Source: Desulfobacteraceae bacterium (lineage in GTDB: Bacteria; Desulfobacterota; DSM-4660; Desulfatiglandales; HGW-15). Taken from it: 7,836 nt of DNA. The stretch spans positions 1 through 7,836 of the forward strand of contig RPPU01000201.1 of assembly GCA_003819975.1 (NCBI GenBank), in the 5' to 3' direction. A model generated the notes under the pieces. It saw only the letters and a program-made list of their open reading frames with translations, was not told the DNA's origin and ran no database searches. The stretch's first letter is position 1. Each line of letters starts with the position of its first letter. Shown here piece by piece: positions 1 through 5,190 of the stretch. A program made the position numbers and the translations under genes.

Positions 1-59
1 AACTGGTAACCGCATGGTAATCCTTTGCCCTATCTGCTAAAAAAGTTTGTCAAAAGGTT

Positions 60-78
60 AAAGCCCATCCTTGGCTTT
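60..78 (-). terminator. weak stem-loop downstream of the orphan small gene
   Basis: Read on the minus strand, AAAGCC and GGCTTT form a 6-bp stem around a 7-base loop, 17 nt beyond the stop of the small gene at 95-292. It is followed by TAACCTTTT, only a partial U-tract. The position suits a terminator for that gene, but the stem is short and could arise by chance. Confidence 0.25.
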
Positions 79-94
79 CAAGAAGCGTGAAATC

Positions 95-292
95 CTACCG
101 CGATGACGGCTTTTCATCATCAATAATCCGAAACGGAACGGTCACGCAGCGTTCAATTTTTTGGCGTTCATATTCTTCGCGGTCGAAATTGGATTTGAGG
201 CATAGAAGGCAGAAGGCCGCATATTCATCCATGGAAAGCGGCTCCGGGTCCGGCAGGTCGAAATCAATGATGGGGAGTTTAAGGTCTTCCAT
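95..292 (-). CDS. small acidic protein, orphan copy 1 of a nucleotidyltransferase-partner gene
   Basis: This encodes 65 residues starting MEDLKLPIIDFDLPDPEPLS. It starts at ATG 292, six nt after a GAGAGG Shine-Dalgarno site (299-304), and ends at TAG 95-97. I do not recognise a named family. The N-terminal half is acidic and proline-rich, followed by an MDEY motif, a Cys-Leu-rich helix-like stretch (CLLCL) and a charged segment (DREEYERQKIERC). There is no signal peptide, transmembrane segment or DNA-binding motif. Residues 1-56 match the product at 4058-4252 except for N35G and E38K, and the last nine residues diverge. Nine of the 12 base differences are silent, which argues that it is translated and under selection. 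Unlike copy 2 it has no nucleotidyltransferase upstream. A partner, antitoxin or accessory role is inferred from copy 2's neighbourhood only. Confidence 0.75.
   Translation of the reverse strand: MEDLKLPIIDFDLPDPEPLSMDEYAAFCLLCLKSNFDREEYERQKIERCVTVPFRIIDDEKPSSR
125..292 (-). repeat. 168-bp direct repeat, copy 1
   Basis: This aligns without gaps to 4085-4252 at an offset of 3960 bp, with 156 of 168 identical bases by eye. It covers codons 1-56 of the small acidic gene and stops sharply at the ATG. Both copies lie in the same orientation, so recombination between them would remove the 3.96 kb that carries the Fic remnant, AbiE, the SEC-C gene and the 310-residue gene. Confidence 0.9.
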
Positions 293-344
293 TTATAACC
301 TCTCAATTCCACTGCTTTGTCCGCTCGCTATCAAACTGACGCAA

Positions 345-356
345 ATTTTAACAGAA
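345..356 (-). promoter_or_regulatory. candidate extended -10 element of the orphan small gene
   Basis: On the minus strand this reads TTCTGTTAAAAT, containing TGT-TAAAAT, which fits an extended -10 (TGnTAnnnT). It lies 52 nt before the ATG at 292. The identical 12-mer sits 27 nt upstream of the nucleotidyltransferase start at 4824, which suggests a shared promoter. I see no convincing -35 box. Confidence 0.3.
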
Positions 357-546
357 GGAATGAAAAAAAATACAAATTTGGAGCTTTCTTCAATATACCC
401 ATACTCAGATTTCCGCAACTTTTAAACCCTCTATTCACCAGCATAACGAAACGTATTTTTATAAAATTTAACAAGCTATACATAATTAAGCATAAATATC
501 TTGGATAAATAGTAATTTGCCGTATGATTTTGTATCTTTGACTAGG

Positions 547-675
547 ACAAGCCGTTATGACGTATCGGGACTTATCGAAACCCAGTATCAGCCGGGATCC
601 CGTGATGGAGACCTTCGTATGCTGCCGGGAATTACCAGCAAGCGCGAGATGGATGGGGCAGAGGCAAGAGAGGAG
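547..675 (+). pseudogene. Fic-family protein, N-terminal remnant
   Basis: The frame reads SRYDVSGLIETQYQPGSR and then GITSKREMDGAEARE. From memory of the family, this matches the conserved N-terminal segment of a group of Fic-domain (cell filamentation/Fic) proteins, which runs roughly DVSGLIEAQ-x-EPGSRGRVLKNLLGI-x-x-KREMD-x-VEARE. The Fic domain proper, with its HPFxxGNGR motif for AMP transfer, is absent. Homology stops near 675 and the AbiE operator and gene follow at once. The frame stays open to a TGA at 778-780, but the residues after EARE do not look related. No Shine-Dalgarno site precedes it, and the only in-frame start option I see is a TTG at 517. I read it as a decayed toxin-type gene cut when the AbiE locus arrived or a deletion occurred. 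Family assignment rests on one segment recognised by eye. Confidence 0.6.
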
Positions 676-693
676 AATTGTATTTATCACTTA

Positions 694-722
694 GCTAAAG
701 TAACGAAATGTGTTACTTTAGC
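694..722 (+). promoter_or_regulatory. perfect inverted repeat, candidate AbiEi operator
   Basis: The arms GCTAAAGTAAC (694-704) and GTTACTTTAGC (712-722) are exact reverse complements of 11 nt each, separated by 7 nt. The repeat lies 27 nt upstream of the chosen abiEi start. In characterised AbiE loci the antitoxin AbiEi represses its own promoter by binding inverted repeats, so this is the natural candidate operator. It could also fold as an RNA hairpin. I see no clear -10/-35 pair around it. Confidence 0.6.
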
Positions 723-749
723 CAAGCGTTACATCAATGGTTGGGAAAT

Positions 750-1532
750 ATGCATGGACAAAAATTCATATCTGAGTTGACGGCAAACGGGCGTTACAGC
801 TTAACCACGAAAGAAGCAGCCATCGCTTTAGGCTCTTCAATGGTTGCAACTCGCGCGGCGCTCCGGCGTTTGCGGCAAAAAGGCGAACTGGCCATGCCGT
901 ATAAAGGCTTTTACGTAATTGTCCCCCTGGAATTCAGAAATATTGGTTGCTTGCCGGCAAGCCATTTCATCCCCGACCTTATGAATCATTTGGGAGAAAA
1001 ATATTACGCGGGTTTGCTCAGCGCCGCCGAATATAATGGGGCGGCTCACCACCGCCCCCAGGTCTTTCAGGTTGTTGTAGCTAAAAACAAGCCTGAAATA
1101 ATCTGCGGGCAGGTGCGGGTGGAATTTATTGCCAGAAAAAACATGGAAAAGATACCCACCTTAGATTTTAAAACCCCCAGAGGATACTTGAAAATCTCAA
1201 CGCCGGCGGCAACCGCTTTTGACCTTGTGGGCTATCCTCATCATGCGGCGGGATTTGATAATGTGGCAACCATCCTGACTGAGCTTGCTGAAAAACTTGA
1301 TGGCCGTGAATTGATGCAAATAGCAGAGCTTTCGCCGATAGCATGGGCTCAAAGGCTTGGTTATCTTCTCGATCTGGTCGGAGCGCAGAATAAAACTGAA
1401 GAATTGTCGGAATATATCGCTCAAAAGAAACCTGTGGTGGTGCCGCTTGTTCCATCACAACCCTGCCAGGGGATAAGCCGGTTAAAAAGCTGGCGAATCA
1501 TGGTAAATGCAAAAGTGGAGGCAGAGGTTTGA
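750..1532 (+). CDS. abiEi: type IV toxin-antitoxin system AbiEi-family antitoxin
   Basis: This encodes 260 residues from ATG 750. An in-frame ATG at 708 is rejected because it falls in the loop of the operator-like repeat. Residues about 15-62 (SLTTKEAAIALGSS, then a basic RRLRQKG and KGFYVIV) form the winged helix-turn-helix typical of AbiEi. The middle part has YYAGLLSAAEYNGAAHH and an RVEFI-type strand, then STPAATAFDLV, as in the AbiEi C-terminal domain. The end, SWRIMVNAKVE, is the family's usual terminus, so the protein looks full length. Known members bind DNA, autorepress the operon and neutralise the AbiEii nucleotidyltransferase toxin. Its stop overlaps the toxin start (TTGA, 1529-1532), so the two are translationally coupled. 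The odd point is that its toxin is broken, leaving it as a solitary antitoxin or regulator. Confidence 0.88.
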   Translation: MHGQKFISELTANGRYSLTTKEAAIALGSSMVATRAALRRLRQKGELAMPYKGFYVIVPLEFRNIGCLPASHFIPDLMNHLGEKYYAGLLSAAEYNGAAHHRPQVFQVVVAKNKPEIICGQVRVEFIARKNMEKIPTLDFKTPRGYLKISTPAATAFDLVGYPHHAAGFDNVATILTELAEKLDGRELMQIAELSPIAWAQRLGYLLDLVGAQNKTEELSEYIAQKKPVVVPLVPSQPCQGISRLKSWRIMVNAKVEAEV

Positions 1533-2034
1533 TACCCCGGGACTTCATATCAGAATGGAAAAAGTCTGCCCCCTGGATCGAGACTTATCAGGTAGAGCAA
1601 GACCTAATCATCAGCAGGGCGCTGGTCGAGATGTTCAGCAATTCTCTTCTGGCTGAACATCTGGCTTTTCGCGGCGGGACAGCGCTTTTCAAGCTTCATA
1701 TGGCCCCGTTGCGCTACTCTGAAGATATTGATCTGGTCCAGGTGCATGCCGGTTCCATCGGATCTATTATGGATGCCATTCAGGAAAAGCTCAATTCCTG
1801 GCTTGGCGCGCCAAAACGTGACAGGTCTGAAGGAAGGGTAACATTGACCTATCGGGTGCCGAGTTTGAACGGAATCTGCTGGAAAAGATCAATGATCCCC
1901 GGTTTTTCAATGACATCAAGTCGGTGTTGATAAAGGATGAGTCTTTTAATTTTCATACAGCAAAAGAATTTGTCATGAATCAATTGGCGCCCCTGATCCC
2001 GGGCGAGCCGTGGCAAGGGAAAGCACAAGAGTAG
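1529..2034 (+). pseudogene. abiEii: AbiEii-family nucleotidyltransferase toxin, internally deleted and frameshifted
   Basis: Translation starts at TTG 1529, with GGAGG at 1517-1521 seven nt upstream. The first ~109 residues are a good AbiEii N-terminus: RGGTALFKLH (GG at 49-50) and RYSEDIDL (D66, D68), the catalytic GG...DxD signature of this nucleotidyltransferase fold. After VTLTYR (near 1855) the frame runs into unrelated residues and stops at 1930. The family C-terminus reappears in another frame at 1858-2034: AEFERNLLEKINDPRFFNDI, then FNFHTAKEFV and LIPGEPW, ending at TAG. Family members are around 280-300 residues, so roughly 100 central residues are missing and the frame is shifted. 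The missing part normally holds the VEINTRE-like strand and the KxRAL...KGRDLFDL-type segment. Active toxin is unlikely. The break could be an assembly error, but a gap this size points to a real deletion. Confidence 0.85.
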
Positions 2035-2051
2035 ATTTTTTTGGAGGCTTT

Positions 2052-2200
2052 ATGAAAAACATCGCGATCAAAACCTTGATTTTTATCTATTATTAGCTTG
2101 CCTTGTAAGCGCAGACGACAATACTGGTTCCGTTAGCGATACATTTGAATATGAAGAAGGGTGGCATACGTCAATTACCAAGGAGGTCCGGTTTCAATGA
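2052..2200 (+). pseudogene. frameshifted stub of a small secreted or lipoprotein gene
   Basis: A GGAGG site (2043-2047) precedes ATG 2052, which opens MKNIAIKTLIFI, a signal-peptide-like start, but the frame stops at TAG 2094-2096. In the frame one base over, LLLACLVSADDNTGS continues directly (2090 onward) and stays open to TGA 2198-2200. Joining the two frames gives a basic N-terminus, a hydrophobic core, a lipobox-like LLAC and a short acidic region, about 50 residues in all. A one-base-type indel in the hydrophobic core explains the break. The remaining mature part is too short to assign. The TGA overlaps the ATG of the next gene (ATGA), so the downstream gene may once have been translated in coupling with it. 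Alternatively this is the 5' scrap of a longer secreted-protein gene. Confidence 0.4.
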
Positions 2201-2925
2201 TTTTCGATAAAAAATACGCGGGCGATGCGGCCATGCGGGAGCAATTGCTGAAAGTGGGTTCACCGCGTTCGCTACATGAGGTTTACGGCTTGTTTTACGG
2301 TTTGTTGGCCGCGCCGAAATTGGTGATGCCTTCCGGCTATATACCTTTGATCCTGGGAGAAAACCAGATCCCTTTTGAATCGCAGGAAGAGGCCCAGCAG
2401 TTCATGGGTGGGCTGATGGCGCTTTGGAATGACTTGGTCGATTGTGAAAAAAAAGGAAATTTTTTTCTTCCAGATAAGGATTATCCGGCGACACTCGAAG
2501 GCATGAGGCAAAGGGCGCGGGATTGCAGTTCGTTGCTGGCTTGGTTCTTCACGGGGCTCAATATGGGTGCGGCCGGCCAATGCGATGCGGCCGAGGCGTC
2601 GCCCCGGGCCTCGGGAGTCGTCATCGGGAGATTACTCCAAGAGGTGCAATCTTATGAAAGCGATCTGCAAGCCGAGGAAACGGCTTCGGAAGAGAGGATC
2701 GTACAGATCGCGAAGTCCCTGGATACGCTTGAAGGCGCGCTCATTCAATGTGTCCGCGATTTTTCGCTCGGACTCAAGCCGTTGCGGATGAAGGTCGCCC
2801 GTGAAATGCAGGCCATGCGGAACGAATCGGCACCCCAACCGGCGCGTAGTTTCAAGGTCAGCCGCAATCAACCTTGCCCGTGCGGCAGCGGCAAAAAATA
2901 CAAACGTTGTTGCGGGCTTAATTAG
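2197..2925 (+). CDS. SEC-C motif protein with UPF0149 (YecA/YgfB)-like N-terminal region
   Basis: I chose ATG 2197 because AAGGAGGT (2180-2187) stands nine nt before it; the longer reading from GTG 2161 has no such site. The product is 242 residues. Its C-terminus is a textbook SEC-C motif, [13 protein letters not shown], with C227, C229, C238 and C239 as zinc ligands. This is the metal-binding module that ends SecA and many small bacterial proteins. The first ~125 residues ([22 protein letters not shown], then ILGE and a [25 protein letters not shown] stretch) resemble the helical UPF0149/YecA-YgfB domain, which often pairs with SEC-C. A helical linker (about 150-205) separates them. No catalytic residues are evident. 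The role is unknown; SEC-C tails are thought to mediate protein or ribosome contacts. It is soluble, with no signal peptide. Confidence 0.8.
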   Translation: MIFDKKYAGDAAMREQLLKVGSPRSLHEVYGLFYGLLAAPKLVMPSGYIPLILGENQIPFESQEEAQQFMGGLMALWNDLVDCEKKGNFFLPDKDYPATLEGMRQRARDCSSLLAWFFTGLNMGAAGQCDAAEASPRASGVVIGRLLQEVQSYESDLQAEETASEERIVQIAKSLDTLEGALIQCVRDFSLGLKPLRMKVAREMQAMRNESAPQPARSFKVSRNQPCPCGSGKKYKRCCGLN

Positions 2926-2969
2926 AAATACGATAGTAACGCAAACATACGAACACTTGGGGGAAAGCG

Positions 2970-3094
2970 ATGGGTAAGACAAAATCGTCGGAAACTTCAG
3001 TCGGGCGGTCAAATTTGCCGAGTTAGGCTACAGGATGTCTCAAAACTCAAAAATCAAATGTCGCGATTGTAAGATGATGGAGGCGCAGTTTTGA
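2970..3094 (+). other. short, possibly frameshifted ORF overlapping the next gene start
   Basis: ATG 2970 follows a GGGGGA ribosome site but its frame closes after 18 codons (TAG 3024-3026). A second frame is open from 2978 to TGA 3092-3094 and includes FSRAVKFAELGYRMSQ, then KCRDCKMM. It could also begin at ATG 3035, giving 19 residues with a CxxC pair. Its TGA overlaps the TTG start of the 310-residue gene (TTGA), the arrangement of a translationally coupled leader gene. A single indel near 2980 would join the good ribosome site to the second frame, giving about 41 residues. It is too short to prove coding. Confidence 0.3.
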
Positions 3095-4023
3095 AAAGTT
3101 CAAATGGGGAACCAATAGCTGAAAAAGTTCTTGAAGAAATTAAAAAAAACATCAACAGGAAAATTGTCGATTTTTCCGATTTGAAAAAAGCGAAGGTGCA
3201 TGCGGCGAATTTGGAAAAAACCGTCATTTCCGAGAAAAAACTTGCGGATTATGATCCTTTGCACGGCATTTATGTCTACGCCCAAAATAAAATTTCGGTG
3301 CTCGTGGAGCAATTGGCCGGATTGCCGGCGCTGGCCAAGTTGACCAAGGCTTATGGAGAAGCGGAAGACGAATATCTGCCGTCGGGACCGCCCATGAGCC
3401 CCTTAACAACGTCTTATTTTTCATGTTGGGGATTTTTTGATCTTTGCATTGGATTGAAAAAAGAATCGTTTGCCACGGTCGCCATCGATCTATGCAGATA
3501 CTTTAAAATCGATCCGGGTTTGATCAAAGTCTGCGAGTGCATGCGGGATTCGCGAATGGGATTCTACGTTCATGAAGGCGTCTCCGGGAATTTTGTTTTT
3601 TTACGAGAGTTGATCGCGCAAAATCAAATAAAAGTCATCGTGCCCAGCGGTTATCTGGGCCGACCCGGTGAAATCTGGTTGGCGAGGATAATGCCGGAAC
3701 CGTTTCCCGAATTAAAATGCGGATATGAAGTTGTTTTTACAACTCCATATATTATAGCGGAAATGAAAGATGGCCGATTGGCATTTGCCAAAGAAAAAGA
3801 TTGGATCGCCTTTTTCGACCGGAATTTGGACAAAACCAAGATAAAAGAAAAAAAACGAGCTTACGAATTTTTCATGAAATACGGTTTGAACAGATTGTAT
3901 TGGAACGAATACATTTTCGAGGGATATGTCAATCACATCCGTGAAATGATTATGCTTAGAGGATTTCCGGATATTCCATTAAGCCTTCCGCATTCAAAGG
4001 CAAGCCGGGATGGTGAACGATGA
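3091..4023 (+). CDS. conserved-looking protein of unknown function (310 residues)
   Basis: Translation starts at TTG 3091, seven nt after GGAGG (3079-3083), and the start overlaps the stop of a short upstream ORF. I do not assign a named family. Residues 1-90 are lysine-rich and helical. A striking block follows: YLPSGPPMSPLTTSYFSCWG at 95-114, then FDLCIG. Residues 134-165 hold CRYFKI, two nearby cysteines (C148, C150) and MRDSRMGFYVHEG. Then come VPSGYLGRPGEIWLARIMPEP (about 184-204) and YEVVFTTPYIIA (212-223), which look like packed beta strands of a folded catalytic or binding domain. The C-terminus is helical with aromatic residues (WNEYIFEGYVNHIREM). There is no signal peptide or membrane segment. 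The frame is intact with no degeneration, unlike most neighbours. It shares strand and spacing with the SEC-C gene, so co-transcription is possible. Confidence 0.75.
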   Translation: MKSSNGEPIAEKVLEEIKKNINRKIVDFSDLKKAKVHAANLEKTVISEKKLADYDPLHGIYVYAQNKISVLVEQLAGLPALAKLTKAYGEAEDEYLPSGPPMSPLTTSYFSCWGFFDLCIGLKKESFATVAIDLCRYFKIDPGLIKVCECMRDSRMGFYVHEGVSGNFVFLRELIAQNQIKVIVPSGYLGRPGEIWLARIMPEPFPELKCGYEVVFTTPYIIAEMKDGRLAFAKEKDWIAFFDRNLDKTKIKEKKRAYEFFMKYGLNRLYWNEYIFEGYVNHIREMIMLRGFPDIPLSLPHSKASRDGER

Positions 4024-4057
4024 TCAGGAAACGATGTGTCCGCTTGATCCCGATGAG

Positions 4058-4252
4058 TTACTCTGATTGTTCCCCATTATCCGGAATCCGAAACGGTACA
4101 GTCACGCAGCGTTCAATTTTTTGGCGTTCATATTCTTTGCGGTCGAAACCAGATTTTAGGCATAGCAGGCAGAAGGCCGCATATTCGTCCATGGAAAGCG
4201 GCTCCGGGTCCGGCAAGTCGAAATCGATGATGGGGAGTTTGAGGTCTTCCAT
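4058..4252 (-). CDS. small acidic protein, copy 2, partner gene of the nucleotidyltransferase
   Basis: This encodes 64 residues from ATG 4252 to TAA 4058-4060. A TTG at 4267 would add five residues (MKDIP), but ATG 4252 matches the start and homology boundary of copy 1, so I prefer it. Residues 1-56 match copy 1 except G35 for N and K38 for E; the tail differs (PDNGEQSE). It begins 20 nt after the stop of the nucleotidyltransferase on the same strand, so the two form an operon, probably with translational coupling because its own ribosome site (GAAAG) is weak. Small ORFs beside nucleotidyltransferase genes often encode partners or antitoxins, and that is the best guess here. No family was identified, and no HEPN motif (RxxxxH) is present, so it is not the usual HEPN partner. 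Confidence 0.78.
   Translation of the reverse strand: MEDLKLPIIDFDLPDPEPLSMDEYAAFCLLCLKSGFDRKEYERQKIERCVTVPFRIPDNGEQSE
4085..4252 (-). repeat. 168-bp direct repeat, copy 2
   Basis: This is the partner of 125-292. Of the 12 differing bases, nine are third-position or leucine-codon silent changes and three change two codons (N35G, E38K). Similarity ends at the start codon on one side and around codon 56 on the other. Confidence 0.9.
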
Positions 4253-4272
4253 GGGTATGTCTTTCAATCCAA

Positions 4273-4824
4273 CTATGCTTGTTGCAGAATTTTGGAATAC
4301 AAGTCTTCATTACCGAATTTCAGACAAAGTTCTCTGAATGACCGGCTTTTATAATCCACCTTATTTAATCTTATTAAGTTGATAATGTCCGGCAGATCCC
4401 GGAATTCTCTGTTTTTGGGATTGTATTTGATGGAATGCAATTTAAGCGCGATCAGATGATCCAAGGACGGGATGGAGAATTTTTTTCCGGAGATCTCAAT
4501 CTTGCGGCCGGCCTTTTGAATCTTTTCAAAGGTTTTTTTTTCAATAAACATGAAATCGAGATCGAAAAAAGAAGGCTCTATGTTTTTCAGCCGTATGAAA
4601 ATTTCATGCGTATAATAAGGCGTGTAGCCTTCTTTTTGCAGCAGATCGTCAATGCGTTCATAATCCTCTTTAGTGATCAAAAAGTCCATGTCGGCTGTTT
4701 GCCGGGCGACCTTATAATGATTAACGGCGAACCCACCGATCAGCACAACCTCCGCTTTGGATTTATTGAAAATATCGGAAGTCAGGTGGAAAATATCCAT
4801 ATATTTTGGTTTATTGATGTTCAT
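4273..4824 (-). CDS. nucleotidyltransferase, MNT/AbiEii-like (type IV toxin-like)
   Basis: This encodes 183 residues, ATG 4824 to TAG 4273-4275. The fold signature is clear: VVLIGGFAVNHYKVARQTADMDFLI-type segment with GG at 30-31, R41 and T43, and the DxD pair D45/D47. A further acidic strand, FFDLDFMF (D88, D90), could give the third metal ligand. The middle and end (IPSLDHLIALKLHSI, then RDLPDIINLIRL) match the helix that follows the catalytic core in AbiEii/DUF6036-type proteins. Such enzymes transfer NMP to RNA or proteins; the substrate here is unknown. The AAGGA site is 13 nt upstream, rather far. The small acidic gene follows after 20 nt. Compared with the broken AbiEii at 1529 it is shorter, intact and only distantly related. 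It could be a toxin, or an MNT-type antitoxin if a toxin lies elsewhere. Confidence 0.82.
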   Translation of the reverse strand: MNINKPKYMDIFHLTSDIFNKSKAEVVLIGGFAVNHYKVARQTADMDFLITKEDYERIDDLLQKEGYTPYYTHEIFIRLKNIEPSFFDLDFMFIEKKTFEKIQKAGRKIEISGKKFSIPSLDHLIALKLHSIKYNPKNREFRDLPDIINLIRLNKVDYKSRSFRELCLKFGNEDLYSKILQQA

Positions 4825-4851
4825 TATTTATGAGGTGTCCTTATCGTTTGC

Positions 4852-4863
4852 ATTTTAACAGAA
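4852..4863 (-). promoter_or_regulatory. candidate extended -10 element of the nucleotidyltransferase operon
   Basis: The minus strand reads TTCTGTTAAAAT, 27 nt before ATG 4824 and identical to the element at 345-356. TGT-TAAAAT fits an extended -10. No good -35 is seen, which is acceptable for extended -10 promoters. Confidence 0.35.
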
Positions 4864-4892
4864 TTGCAAGAGAAAATAAAATGTTAAATTGA

Positions 4893-4942
4893 ACGCAGGC
4901 TAAAGAATGTGGTGAATCGTCACATTCTTGTAAAGCCTGCGT
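4893..4942. terminator. large imperfect hairpin, possible bidirectional terminator
   Basis: ACGCAGGCT (4893-4901) pairs with AGCCTGCGT (4934-4942), and inside it AAGAATGTG (4903-4911) pairs with CACATTCTT (4921-4929), with a small asymmetric bulge and a 9-base loop. T-richer DNA follows on both sides (TCTTTAATAA on plus; TTCAATTTAAC on minus), but neither is a clean U-run. It separates the minus-strand Nudix remnant from the nucleotidyltransferase promoter. A decayed mobile or REP-like element is the alternative. Confidence 0.45.
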
Positions 4943-5000
4943 CTTTAATAATAATCGCCGCCTTTGCCCGGCCAATAGTGCAGTTAGGAGGTTTTCGTTT

Positions 5001-5028
5001 GTAGAGGTTCAAAATTTTGAACCCCTAC
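5001..5028. repeat. 28-bp palindrome (REP-like)
   Basis: GTAG-A-GGTTCAAAA is followed directly by TTTTGAACC-C-CTAC, a 28-bp palindrome with one mismatched position. It lies in the 366-base gene-free stretch between the nucleotidyltransferase and the Nudix remnant. Its form is that of dispersed intergenic palindromes, but only one copy is in this window. Confidence 0.6.
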
Positions 5029-5127
5029 GGAGTGCCAGGTCTATTCCGACAAAGCTCATCGCCTATCTAAGAATTTGCCCGGAGGATATAACGGTGGATA
5101 AGAGATGAAGGCTTCTTTATTTTGTAG

Positions 5128-5145
5128 ATCCTGTTAATCCTGTCT
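5128..5145. repeat. short tandem motif ATCCTGTTA/ATCCTGTCT
   Basis: Two 9-base units sharing ATCCTGT stand back to back, followed by AAAATTCTTCGG. I have the impression that TCCTGT-AATCCTGTCTAAAA strings recur between genes in many environmental genomes, but only this one instance is visible here. Confidence 0.35.
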
Positions 5146-5190
5146 AAAATTCTTCGGATTTTGGTCTTTCGCTATGCTCAGGTGGTGTTT

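Noticed and set aside
1..94. A gene running off the left edge
   Set aside because: Frames on both strands are interrupted or too short to judge, and no recognisable protein segment appears.
331..690. A 119-residue minus-strand frame opposite the Fic remnant
   Set aside because: It has no ribosome site or family resemblance, and its composition is that of the antisense of AT-rich intergenic DNA plus the Fic remnant.
708..749. Upstream start (ATG 708) for the AbiEi protein
   Set aside because: The ATG lies in the loop of the perfect inverted repeat and has no ribosome site; the residues it adds do not look like the family's N-terminus. ATG 750 is preferred.
517..780. An 87-residue open frame as a complete gene
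   Set aside because: Only 547-675 resembles a known family; the rest reads through the AbiE operator and overlaps abiEi, so it is a remnant in an accidental open frame.
4253..4267. TTG 4267 as the start of small-gene copy 2
   Set aside because: Homology with copy 1 begins exactly at ATG 4252, and the extra five codons have no counterpart or ribosome site.
4435..4833. A 132-residue plus-strand frame opposite the nucleotidyltransferase
   Set aside because: It is an antisense shadow of a gene with clear catalytic motifs on the other strand.
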